Assembly: GCA_049999725.1 (NCBI GenBank)
Contig: JBNGIS010032453.1
Location: 1-32,436, forward strand
DNA length: 32,436 nucleotides
Origin: Haplomitrium mnioides
Lineage: Eukaryota > Marchantiophyta > Haplomitriopsida > Calobryales
Direction: 5' to 3'
Part shown: positions 1 through 9,245 of the stretch, in pieces
Position numbering within the stretch: the stretch's first letter is position 1
Layout: each line of letters opens with the position of its first letter
Notes under the pieces: generated by a model
The model's database searches: none
Told to the model about the DNA's origin: nothing
Seen by the model: the letters and a program-made list of their open reading frames with translations, nothing else
Position numbers and translations under genes: made by a program

Positions 1-22
1 TATATATATATATATATATATA

Positions 23-132
23 TTGTCGCATGAGCGCTGCACACACATACATACGGGAGTCTCCAGACGAATGAATGGATTGATTGATGTGTGACCTACT
101 TACATAGGGTATATATATATATCTCTATAACA
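23..132 (-). repeat. 3' LTR of copia A
   Basis: Aligns along its whole length with 6757-6866. It ends CTATAACA, the complement of the TGTTATAG that begins the LTR in element sense. The outer edge has decayed (TTGTCGC where the other LTRs read TGTTATCGC). In element sense a TATATATA run lies only about 15-25 bases from the LTR start, so the U3 region is tiny. On its inner side, 133-141 read on the minus strand gives a purine-rich AATGGAGAG, the expected polypurine tract. Confidence 0.85.
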
Positions 133-690
133 CTCTCCATTGGCTGATTCCTCTTCTAGTAATCAGCCATCCTAGGACTATATTCTATGTAAGTCCTATT
201 TGAAATCTTATTTATGTGTGGTCTCATTAAAACCCTCTCGCTTTCTTCCGAGGGAAAGAGTGCCACCACATAGTTGATAGGTAGAAACATAATAATATAG
301 TGTGTAGGGTGTGTGTGTAAATAATAAAGTTTCAAAATGTTGCTTTGATAGTAAAGCTACTATGTGGTGTTGTTGCGTGGTGTTATTGTGTCATTCGTAG
401 TTGTATCCCTGTGTTCTCTGCACTTATATTCTAGAAATCTGTCTAAAAAATGATGTTAGCCTCAAAAGCTCAGAAGTGATGTCAGCTTCAAACATAATAT
501 GCTCATGTCATGACCTGTATGACATTTAAGACAAATTAGATATTTTTAAAAAGAAATGACTAAATTTGCAAGCTTTGATCTTCATGACTAAAGATCAGAG
601 AAAAAAAAATAGTATAAGAAATCCTTATTTGCTATTTTGGTATAGTTCAAATAGTCTTCTTAAATTGAGCTCTTGAGTATGTGCTATGTA
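133..690 (-). other. 3' noncoding region of copia A with conserved hairpins
   Basis: Lies between the RNase H relic and the 3' LTR. It contains three short perfect inverted repeats that recur at the same places in copy B: GGCTGATT/AATCAGCC (142-149, 161-168), TAGGACT/AGTCCTA (173-179, 192-198) and TGATCTT/AAGATCA (576-582, 591-597). A further pyrimidine-rich stretch around 235-260 reads as a purine run in element sense. No open frame of note. Confidence 0.6.
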
Positions 691-1167
691 TATAGCAGGT
701 GGAAAGGGTTTGGTCAAGATATCTGCTCTATTATCTTTGCTTGCTATCTATTGGACATTTATTTTATCACCGTGCTGCTCATGGGTGTAAAAGAATTTAG
801 GAGCAATGTGCTTAATTTTGTCGCCCTTAATAAAGTCTTAAGCAATTTGGTCGACGCATGGTCGATTGTCCTTGTATATTATTGTAGGAGATTGAAGTAG
901 AGGTTGGCTTGTATTGATGTTGATATGATTAATGAGTTTTCGAAGCCAAATACATTCCCTACTAGCCTCAAAGAGTGCTATGATTTATGCATGATTAGTC
1001 AAGGTAGTTGTAATGGTCTGTTTAGTGCTTTTCCATGAGATAGTGGTGCTTCTTTTAAGGAAGACATATCTTGTTTGGGACTTTGCGTCACCAGGATCAG
1101 ATAAATATTCAGCGTCGGTATAACTGACAATATCATTTGTTGCATTTCTAAGGAAGAAGAGTCCCAT
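691..1167 (-). pseudogene. Copia A RNase H relic
   Basis: This is the RNase H domain that in copia elements removes the RNA strand of the RNA-DNA hybrid and closes Pol. The open part (1167-985) reads a recognisable copia block: TDAEYLSDP, then SQTRYVF, then TTISWKSTKQTITTT and NHA. This matches the usual ADAGYLSDP...SQTGY...ISW.S.KQ..VATSSNHAE pattern and keeps the first aspartate. A stop then cuts the frame just before the expected AEIIAL catalytic Glu segment, and the remaining nucleotides to about 690 align with copy B but are out of frame. Non-functional. Clear family assignment. Confidence 0.8.
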
Positions 1168-1589
1168 ATCTTTTGTACCTTTTAGGTACTTGAAAATGCG
1201 TTTGAGTCCATTCTAGTGGCAAATGGTAGGCTAGGAGATATGCCTTGAAAGCAGGTTCACTGCAAAAGATATGTCAGGTCTAGTCTGATTTGCAAGGTAG
1301 ATGAGAGCTCCGATTGCCAAAAGGTTTGGTTTTTCTGATCCCAAAGTTTGTTCATGTTCCTTTCATTTTCCAAACATGTCGTTGGTTGGGTCCAAAGATC
1401 GCATTTCCATGGGAGTACTCGTTGTATGAGCATTATCCATACTGAATTATTTGAGGATCTTGGCCGTATATTTGGACTAGTGGATCAGAATTCCGTCAAG
1501 CAGATGCTCAAATTGGATGTCAAGACAAAAATCTGGTTCTCCGATGTCTCACATTTCAAATATATCTTTCAGTTTAGCAATTGTGTTGG

Positions 1590-2727
1590 CTGCTAGAATT
1601 TTTGTGCCAAAAATATTTATGTCGTCTACATAAAGTGCAACTACAATGTATTCAGGGCCTTGATGTTTCATGAACAAGCATGGAGCAATGTCATCATTTG
1701 TAAAATTCAGTGCCATCATTTCTGATATGAATCTCTAGTATCAATTTCTGCCACTCTGTTTGAATCCATATATCAATCTCACGACTTGAACTGCCATTTG
1801 TGTTCTTGATTGATCGATTGATGATCCAGATGCATTAATAGAATACTTTGCCAACTTCACATTTTTATGTGGTATACTTTGATGATGGGGGACAAAAGGT
1901 TCACTCTGGTGTTGCTCATGTAGCTTGTATATATGTGGGACTAAAGGTCCTCTGAAATGCTACGTGCTCAATGAATATGCTCGCTGGACTAAAGGTCCTT
2001 GAATGGCATTGTGCATCTTGCTTTCCATGATTTGGCATTGTCTTTTCGACATGAGGACTAAAGCTCCTTTTTGGATTGGCAGTGGCCTTTTATGGACAAA
2101 AATTCCTTTCATTTGTTGGCCATATAGGATAAAAAGTCCTTTTCCTAGATTGAGGTCTTTATGGACAAAAGACATCATTGTGCCTCAGTGGACTAAAGGT
2201 CTATTTTTATAGTGCATATCATGAGGAAACAAAGATCCAACCTCAGAGTTTAGACAATGAGAGACAAAAGGTCCAATCTCAACTTTTGGCCTACTTGGGA
2301 CTAAAGGTCCATTTGCACTGTGGTTGTTCTCCCCCTGAATATGAAATACCATTCTTGATATGAGTTCGAGGGGTGTTTTCATAAAAACCTGGGTATCCAG
2401 AGTGCCATATAAGTAAGCAGTGATGACGTCTATAATGTGCATAGTGAGATGGCGTTGGATAGCAAATGCTATCATATATCTGTATGTTATAGTGTCCATG
2501 ACAAGTGAGTATGTGAGATGATAATCACGTCCAAGAATTTGAGTGTATCATTTGGCCACTAATCTTGCTTTGTATTGCGTGACATCACCTTTCGTATTGT
2601 GTTTGCAAACAAAAATAAATTTGTAATCTGTCAAATGCATGTCGGGAAGTGTTGGCATAACAGATCCAAATACTTGTCGTCGTATGAGAGAGTCAAGTTC
2701 CAAATTTATGGCTTTCTCCCATTGGAG
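1590..2727 (-). pseudogene. Copia A reverse transcriptase relic with inserted Gly-Pro-x-Val repeats
   Basis: RT copies element RNA to cDNA. It starts near WEKAINLELDSL (about 2727) and runs through HNTKGDVTQYKARLVAK, then MDTITYRYMIAFAIQ and MHIIDVITAYLYGTLD, which contains the first catalytic Asp, to FMKTPLELISR (about 2360). YGFKQSG (1751-1770) and YVDD (1621-1632) are the later motifs. Between the MKTP block and YGFKQSG, where copia RTs normally have only a few tens of residues, lies a repeat tract at 1881-2312 that keeps one frame with a single stop. Frameshifts occur at about 2547 and again after the repeats. Catalytic Asp residues survive at the sequence level but the protein is broken. 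Confidence 0.85.
1881..2312 (-). repeat. Repeat tract inside copia A RT (GPxV units)
   Basis: Eleven degenerate units of about 11-23 residues start with G-P-[LF]-V-[PHSQ] variants, for example GPLVPSRPKVEI, GPFVSHCLNSEV and GPLVQRAYSLST. At DNA level the core is GGACTAAAGGTCC or a variant, itself close to an inverted repeat (GGAC/GTCC). The same units occur in the same order in copy B (9246-9690), so the tract predates the split of the two copies. Confidence 0.8.
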
Positions 2728-4079
2728 CCGATTGGTTCTAGATTGTGCTTTTTGTATAGATAAAGGGTCAGGTGTATCATTGTCTATTGATTGTGATACA
2801 AAGAATGCAAATAGATCATCCATAGGAAATTGGGTTTTGTCCCATATTTGACCTGTATGGGAATAGTCAATTTCTATTTCATTGTTGTCGGTCACAACGT
2901 GTAATAATGTCAGTGATTTTGGTTTATTCTTTGAGCCTTTAGGTCTGCCACATTTTTCTTTAGGCTGTATTTTAGTGGTAGGTGCGTTAACTTTTTGAAG
3001 TCGTGCTGGTATGTTGGTTGTTTCAACGTGCAACTTGGTGATGTTGGATGCATTGTCAAATGCGTCAAGCATTTTGATTAATGTTTGTTGTAAATGGAGG
3101 AGTCGTTTGACTTTGGAATCGGATTTTCCGTTTTGTTGGTCAAAGTCTAGTGGCAAGCGCTGGTGCCATATTAAGTTGTCCTCAAGTTTGGGTTGTACAG
3201 CTTTGTCCTCTTGTAATAGATGCAGGAAAGATTCTTCAAAGAATTGACAATCTGCAAACCGAGACTTAAACACATCAAAGGTTTGAAGGTTCAAGATATC
3301 GGATGATAGAAGGAGATTCAAAGCCGATGTATATGCCTTTTTGATGTTGGGGTTCCATCTTTGTTTGATGTTATCCTAAGATTGGGACAAGGACTAGGCA
3401 GCCAAAGGTGTGAAGATGCAAGATATCTGTGGGAACTCTGACTACAAGTTGGTATGGGGAGTTTTGATTGAATGCAGATGGTTTGTAACACAGTAAGGAT
3501 GTTGCGTGCATGATTGCATGTCCCCAAGCTGTGGTGGGGAGGTTGAAGTTCAGAAGTAATGGTCTTGCTATTAGTTGTTTTCTCTTGATAGCAGATTCTG
3601 CAATGTCATTTTGAAAGTGTACATGTGGAACTGAATATTGGATATCTATGCCGGCAGATGTGCAAAAGTTGTCAAATTTTTGTGAGGAGAATTTTCCGAC
3701 GTTGTCTACTGTCAAATTTTTGATTGGGTAATCAGAAAATTGTTGAGAGTTTCAAGATTTGGGATATAAGTTTCAGAAAGACCATGTTTTTGGTCGTGAG
3801 TAGGGATACATGTGACCATTTGGATGATGCATCAATGGTGACTAGAAGGTATCAGAGTGGTCCTGAAGGTGGATGGATAGGTCCATAGACATCAGCGTGG
3901 ATTCTCTCAAAGAATCGAGGAATCGTGATTGTTGTTTTGTCATGAGAAGGTGCAATTCTCAGTTTCCCTTGTACATATGTTAAGCATGGGGTTTCCAATG
4001 GCACTGGATGCACGTTCTGTGGCATGTCTTTGCTATTGTTTTCTGTACAATAGAATATGTCTCGACTGGGATGTTCCAA
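2728..4079 (-). pseudogene. Copia A integrase and C-terminal linker relic
   Basis: Integrase inserts the cDNA into the genome. The first piece (4079-3852) has the pre-integrase block HPSRDIFYC, a C-x2-C-type remnant (CLTYVQGKLRIA) and HADVYGPIHPPSGP, holding the first catalytic Asp. The second (3715-3371) has VDNVGKF (second Asp; the usual Glu two residues on is Lys), HFQNDIAESAIK (catalytic Glu) and LPTTAWGHA. The third (3321-2728) is the fast-evolving linker and includes a basic CGRPKGSKNK motif, which resembles an AT-hook and is typical of this copia group. Frameshifts separate the three pieces. Compare copy B, where the core is one open frame. Confidence 0.85.
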
Positions 4080-4219
4080 GCGGTTGTGTCATGTGAGGGA
4101 TGCAGAGATTGGTGTCGTAGAGATATGATATGAGAAAATTATGGTAGTGTATAGTCCATGTGGTGATAGCGAGAATGATTCTCATATGTCAAAGCCTATT
4201 GCTGTTGGACTCAGAATAT

Positions 4220-4545
4220 GGAGGACTTGAGTGTCCTGAAAGAATCTGGTTTGAGTGTGGAAACCATTTTGTCGTATATCTCGAAAACTGATGAGGTTTC
4301 TGGTTGCTACAGGTGCATAAATTGCGGATTGGATATCCTATCTGGTACCGTTTGGAAAGAGTATGATGGCTGGACCATGTTCTTCTTCAATTGGTTGTGG
4401 CCGATGATCGTGGTCATAAGCATGAAAGAAGGTTTAATCGATGAGAAGTATTTTCGGTCTTGCAATATAGTGTGCAAAGATCCGCTATCTACAATGTTGG
4501 TTACCTCGGATTTGTATTCCTATTTGATAGAGAGGGATAAGTCAT
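4220..4545 (-). pseudogene. Copia A protease relic
   Basis: Retroviral-type aspartic protease that would process the Gag-Pol polyprotein. Reading the minus strand gives IVDSGSLHT, the D-[ST]-G active-site signature, followed by KYFSS and TIIGHNQ, colinear with the open protease frame of copy B (11601-11909). The reading frame changes just upstream of the active site, so the copy is broken. A 129-residue plus-strand frame over 4218-4607 is an antisense shadow. Confidence 0.72.
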
Positions 4546-4679
4546 GTGACTTTCAAGATGTAGATTGCATGATGGATATATTCATCCATGTTTGTCAATT
4601 CCAATAAGTTGTCGTGTACCTCATTATTATGAGGTTTAATGCTATGTTGGTATAGTCACACTAGGTGCACGGGTACTCT

Positions 4680-5741
4680 ACAAGTAGGCTAGGTGTGGCC
4701 ACGCATGCCACATTGATTGCAAGTCGTCTGCGATTGGCGTGAATGAGAATGAGTTCATCGGCCTCTATTGGATTGCTTGCCTCCTCTATTGGTCCATGTG
4801 CGCTGTTGAGTACGTTCTGGCATAGTCAATGTGTGACGTTTGATATGTCAATCCTTGTTGTTGGGGATCATGGGTCAATTGGTATTTGGACGGGTAGTTC
4901 TCCCCCTAAATCTGGAGTGTCCCCTTCCTCTGCCTCTGAAACAATTTTTGTTTCTGGAGCGGAGATATTGTCTAGCCCCAACAAAGTATGATTAAGGGTA
5001 TTGTGGAGGTGTGGCAAACCTTGAGGGTCATTTTTTTGCATTTTCCACAAGGAGGAGTTGATTTTTTTGGCTAGTAGCATGTATGATATGATATCAAAGT
5101 ATCATGTGAGTCACATAATGCGATATTGTGATGTTAAAATGAGATTGCTCACAAGGTAAGTCGATAGAGTCTTCTCTATTTGCTCTTCATCGGTCACGAA
5201 GTGACCACAAATTGCCAATTGTAAGACAATGTGGAACAATTCGCTATTGTAATTGACTATAGACGTATGGTCATGAATGTGGAGATTAATCCAATCATGT
5301 CTCGCTGTAGGGAGCGATATACTTGTCAAATGGTAAAATATGAGTTTCAGTTCTTCCCATAGTTAGTGGGGACTATTATAGTTTAGGTGTTGGAGTCTTA
5401 GAGGTTTCACCAGATGGTGTCGAATTAGGATGAGGGCTCTGGCTGCATCACGGGGGTTTATATCATCCTCAATGTTGAGTATTTCGCGGATGCCCTTGGA
5501 TGTCATATATGTTGTGACATCTAGTGCCTATGATGAGTAATTGGAGCCATCCAATCTTAGTGCTTGGAATTTCAGAGATGCTAGAGATGCCATTTGCAGA
5601 TTTGTGCTCTATTTTTGCTGAGAATACCTGTGAATGAGCAAGAGGAACCAAAATGTCTGGCAAATGTAGCGGCTGGGTTAGGGCAGCAACTGTTCTGTGC
5701 TTTGTAGAGATTGGTGATCCGTCCAAAATTCGGTCAATCAC
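4680..5741 (-). pseudogene. Copia A gag relic (UBN2-type) with zinc knuckle
   Basis: Gag packages the element RNA in the virus-like particle. The N-terminal piece (5741-5469) ends in ISEIPSTKIGW, the usual start of the gag core. The core (5329-5111) reads TSISLPTARHDWINLHIHDH, then IVNYNSELFHI and QIEKTLSTY, a clear UBN2/gag-polypeptide match. LLAKKINSSLWKMQ follows (5080-4868). At 4721-4680 a CCHC knuckle is readable (C-x2-C-x4-H-x4-C; CNQCGMRGHT, then PTC), but the codon after HT is TAG (4689-4691). Several frameshifts lie between pieces. Copy B has the same amber codon. Confidence 0.83.
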
Positions 5742-6756
5742 AGACCCATGTACCTATTTATGTTTTCTGCTTTAAGTAGAAAAATGAAAATCTGAAATGA
5801 AAAACAAGAAAGAATCGACTGAATGCGAGTCAATTGATATCTACTGCCGAAAAGTAAATGAGAAATTGATATTGCTAATAGATAAAGAAACTGCCATGTA
5901 TGAATGTGTATTGACTCCTTCTGGTAGGCCTGTAATGTGTCCTCCAAGAACTTTTCCTTGCATGAGCCTAGTTTCTCCGATCATTGTTGTGTTGCTCTGC
6001 AACGCTGATTCTAGAAAGAGGAAGAGGTAAGAAGTGTTGCAGATATGGCCAAATAGTGGGTTTTTCTCGTGGAGGTAACAAGGGTCAAGGTTTTTGGTTA
6101 GTATAAGTTGCCTGTAGTCTCTTGCTTGCCTTTGTCCCTTGCCTATGACAAGCTGAAGCTGCCCATCCTCCTTACTCTTCAACAACAACATCTACCAGGT
6201 TGACAAAGAGAGAAAAGGTCAAAGACGTGATGTGGTAGCTGAGTGCTCGATGGCGAGCTAAGGAGCAAACAAATGCTGCACTAGCTACGTGAAGGTTGTC
6301 GAGCAAAGAAAAAAAAGAGATCATCTGTAGCACCTCTTGAAGGAAGTAAGGTCGCCGAATAGAGAGAACAAGTTGTCGCCAAGCATAGAGAAGAGAAAGT
6401 CATCCGCTGCAGCGGTTGTCGAAGGAGAGTGAGGAATGTCAAATGAGAACGGGCTGACGGAAGTGAGCTAGGATTGTAAGGCGCGCCCTAGTTTGTATGG
6501 GAGGCACCTTAAGAAGAGAGAGAATGAAAAAGAAATAAGAGAGAAAAGGGGAAAAAATACTCGTTAGATAGAGGTGGAGAAAAAAATGGTATCCCGAGAA
6601 AGAGAGAATGGAAAAAATGTTGGGTAGAGAGGAAAACAAAATGTGAGTGTGTAAAGGAGTTTGCGAACAGATGATGCGGGACCTTCTTGAGATGTTGGTG
6701 CGAATTGAGTGCATGTCGAAAAAAAAATTGTTGTAGAGTCTGTCGTACTAATAACA
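5742..6756 (-). other. 5' leader of copia A, with primer-binding site at 6741-6756
   Basis: About 1 kb lies between the 5' LTR and gag. Directly inside the LTR, the minus strand reads TGTTATTAGTACGACA. This resembles the complement of the anticodon arm of plant tRNA-Ile(AAU), not a tRNA 3' end, which suggests a half-tRNA primer. The rest is purine-rich in plus sense (6300-6620). It contains an unrecognised 116-codon minus-strand frame (6191-5841) that I do not believe to be a conserved gene. The part from about 6215 to 6756 aligns in patches with the leader of copy B (22256-22738). Confidence 0.6.
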
Positions 6757-6866
6757 TGTTATCGCATGAGCATCACACACACATACACATGGGAGCATCT
6801 AGAAGAATTAATGGATTGATTGATGTGTGACCTACTTACATAGGGTATATATATGTCTCTATAACA
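6757..6866 (-). repeat. 5' LTR of copia A
   Basis: A TG...CA-bounded 110-bp repeat, TGTTATCGCATGAGC to TCTCTATAACA in plus sense, matching 23-132 and, more distantly, the LTRs of copy B. Element-sense transcription would start here; the TATATATA run lies near the LTR start in that sense. It is followed by ATATA and then a long AT/TA tract. Confidence 0.87.
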
Positions 6867-6876
6867 ATATAAATAA

Positions 6877-6914
<38 letters not shown>
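6867..6914. repeat. TA/AAAT microsatellite
   Basis: AATA units pass into uninterrupted TA repeats that run into the gap. The window also begins with a TA run (1-22), so copia A probably inserted into a single TA microsatellite. Confidence 0.9.
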
Positions 6915-7014
6915 NNNNNNNNNNNNNNNNNNNNNNNNNNNNNNNNNNNNNNNNNNNNNNNNNNNNNNNNNNNNNNNNNNNNNNNNNNNNNNNNNNNNNN
7001 NNNNNNNNNNNNNN
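6915..7014. other. Assembly gap (100 N)
   Basis: Exactly 100 N, the conventional length for a gap of unknown size, flanked by TA repeat on both sides. Apparent reading frames across it are meaningless. Confidence 0.97.
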
Positions 7015-7448
7015 TATATAAACATTGTACATCAAAACAAAACAAATACAATCTCGCATGTTGAGACTCCATGTCTCAAAAAATAATTAGTTCAACCATG
7101 GATGTCCAACGTAATAGTACAAGCATGATGTTGTGCTATTTATAAGAAAATAGAGAGGAGTGAAGAAAGAAGGATTACATATTCTTCTCTTTTATAAATA
7201 GAATGGCTTCATAGCCCCACTTCTCATTTAGAAGTTCCTCGCAAATTCGGTTTGGCTCTTTGGTTACTTAGCTTTGGCTTGCACCCTTGGCTTTTGCTTG
7301 CTTATTAGCCTTGAGTTGCTTATTAGAGTTGTCTTGGAGTTGTTGCTTATTTGGAAGTTGGTTTTTTAGTTTTTTTACATTCATGCTAGCATGGACTTCC
7401 AAGAAAATATCTTATACATTATCTATTGATTTATCAAAAATTCATTCA
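7015..7448. other. Anonymous flank between the two copia elements
   Basis: No gene recognised. It has AT-rich stretches with TATA-like words (7138-7146, 7191-7202), then a low-complexity block rich in CTTGGCT/GCTTGCTTATTAG (7255-7350). From about 7385 there is one unit of a degenerate repeat (GGACTTCC followed about 55 bases later by ATTCATTCA) that continues on the far side of copia B at 22846. ATTCA at 7444-7448 is the left target duplication of B. Confidence 0.6.
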
Positions 7449-7555
7449 TGTTATCACATGAGCGCCACACACATATACACAGGAGTCTCCAGACAAATGA
7501 TAGATTGAGTAGTGGTAACCTAACTTACATAGGGTATATATATGTCCTTAAAACA
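7449..7555 (-). repeat. 3' LTR of copia B
   Basis: Begins TGTTATCACATGAGCG and ends CCTTAAAACA in plus sense. Inside it, 7556-7563 gives AAAGGGAG on the minus strand, a good polypurine tract. The left target duplication ATTCA directly precedes it. Confidence 0.92.
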
Positions 7556-7994
7556 CTCCCTTTGGCTGATTCTTCTTCTAGTAATCGGCCATTCTAGGAC
7601 TATTTGCTATGTTAGTCCTATTTAAAATCCTATTATATGTGGTCTCATTAAAACCCTCAGTTTTTTTTTTAGGGAAAGAGTGCCACCACACATTCATAAG
7701 TATGAAATATAGTATAATATATGGATTGTATGTGTAAACAATAAAGTGTCAAAATTTTTCTTTGGTAATAAAGCTAGTGTGTGGTGTTGTTGCATAGTGT
7801 TGTTGCATCCTTCGTAGTTATATCCTGGAGATCTGTTTGAAAAATGATGTCAGCCTCAAATATAATGTACTCATGTTATGATGAATGACATGTATGACAT
7901 TTCAGACAAATTAGATAGTTTTCAAAAAGAAATGACTAAATTTGCAAGCTTTGATCTTCATGACTAAAGATCAGAAAAATAGTATAAGTAATCC
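7556..7994 (-). other. 3' noncoding region of copia B with conserved hairpins
   Basis: Colinear with 133-690 of copy A. The hairpins recur: GGCTGATT/AATCGGCC (7564-7571, 7583-7590; one position becomes a T-G pair in plus sense), TAGGACT/AGTCCTA (7595-7601, 7614-7620) and TGATCTT/AAGATCA (7952-7958, 7967-7973). No coding frame seen. Confidence 0.6.
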
Positions 7995-8537
7995 TTATTT
8001 CCTGTTTTGGTGTAGTTCAGATAATCTTCTTAGACCAAGCCTTTGAGTATGTGCTATGTGTAGAGCAGGTGGAAGGGGTTTTGTGAAGATATCTGCTCTA
8101 TTATCCTTGCTTGCTAACCATTGGGCATTTATTTTGTCACCGTGTTGCTCATGGGTGTAAAAGAATTTAGGGGTAATATGCTTAATTTTGTTGCCCTTGA
8201 TAAGTCCTTGAGCCATTTGGTCGATGCATGGTCAATTGTCCTTGTATATTATTGTAGAGGATTGAAGTAGAGGTTGGCGAGTATTGATGTTGATATGATC
8301 AATGAGTTGTCGAAGCCAAATGCATTCCCTACTAGCTTCATAGAGTGCTATGATTTCTGCATGGTTAGTCGAGGTAGTTGTAATGGTTTGTTTAGTGCTT
8401 TCCCAGGAGATAGTGGTGCTTCCTTTAAAAAAGGCGTATCTTGTTTGGGACTTTACGTCATCAAGATTAGATAAATATCCAATGTCGATATAACCGCCAA
8501 TATCATTTGTTGCATTTTTAAGGAAGAAGAGTCCCAT
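7995..8537 (-). pseudogene. Copia B RNase H relic (one stop)
   Basis: The best preserved RNase H in the window. The frame runs from 8537 to 7995 with only one internal stop, a TGA just before the second piece. It reads YIDIGYLSNLDD, SQTRYAFFKGSTTISW, NHAEIIALYEASRECIWLR and, after the stop, IKHITPKFFYTHEQHGD and NRADIFTKPLP. These are the standard copia RNase H blocks, including the Glu of AEIIAL and the Asp of the DNRADIFTK block. It would degrade template RNA during cDNA synthesis. Inactive as part of a broken Pol. Confidence 0.87.
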
Positions 8538-9245
8538 ATCTTTTGTACCTTTTAGGTATCTGAAAATGTGTTTGAGTCCATTCCAGTAGCAAATGGTAGG
8601 CTAGGAGTTGTGCCTTGTGAGCAAGTTCACTACAAAAAATATGTCAGACCTAGTCTGATTTGCAAGGTACATGAGAGCTCCGATCACCGAAAGGTATGGT
8701 TTTTCTGATCTCAAAGTTTGTTCATGCTCCTTTAATTTTCCAAACATGTCCTTGGTCATGTTCAAAGATCACATTTCCATAGGAGTGCTCATCAAATGAG
8801 CATTATCCATATTGAATTGTTTGAGGATCTTGGCCATATATGTGGAATGGTGGATCAGAATTCCATCAAATAGATGCTCAAACTGAATGTCGAGACAAAA
8901 ATCTGGTTCTCTGATGTTTTGCATATGTCTTTCAGTTTGGCAATTGTGTTGGCTGCTAGTATTTTTGTGCCAAAAATATTTATGTCGTCTACATAAAATG
9001 CAACTACGACATATTCACAATCTTGGTGTTTCATGAATAGGCATGAAGCAATGTCATCATTTGTAAAATTCAATGCCATTATTTCTGATTTTGAATCTCT
9101 AGTACCAATTTCTACCACTCTGTTTGAGTCCATACATTGATCTCAAGACTTGAACTACCATTTGTGTTCTTGATTAATCAGTTGGTGATCAAGATACATT
9201 AGTAGAATGCTTTGCCAACTTCACATTACCATGTGGTATACTTTG

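Larger units (their letters stand above)
23..6866 (-). mobile_element. Ty1/copia LTR retrotransposon, copy A (near complete, decayed)
   Basis: Bounded by two related ~110-bp LTRs, with gag, protease, integrase, RT and RNase H relics read on the minus strand between them in the copia order (integrase before RT). The 5' LTR is on the right (6757-6866) and the 3' LTR on the left (23-132). The element sits in a TA microsatellite: ATATA precedes the left LTR (18-22) and follows the right LTR (6867-6871), which fits a 5-bp target duplication but is weak evidence in such sequence. Many stops and frameshifts in every domain mark it as a dead copy. Copy B is a second member of the same family in the same orientation. 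Confidence 0.88.

Noticed and set aside
4218-4607. 129-codon plus-strand frame
   Set aside because: Antisense to the copia A protease, which has a clear DSG motif on the minus strand.
5994-6005. GCTCTGCAACGC as a tRNA-Met-type primer-binding site for copia A
   Set aside because: It is far from the LTR now defined by the TG...CA ends and target duplication of copy B; the site next to that LTR fits better.
5841-6191. 116-codon leader ORF in copia A as an extra retroelement gene
   Set aside because: The matching part of copy B is deleted, no domain is recognised, and the text looks like chance.
6759-7072. Minus-strand frames over the first gap (Ile-Tyr repeats)
   Set aside because: They are translation of a TA microsatellite and N; not coding.
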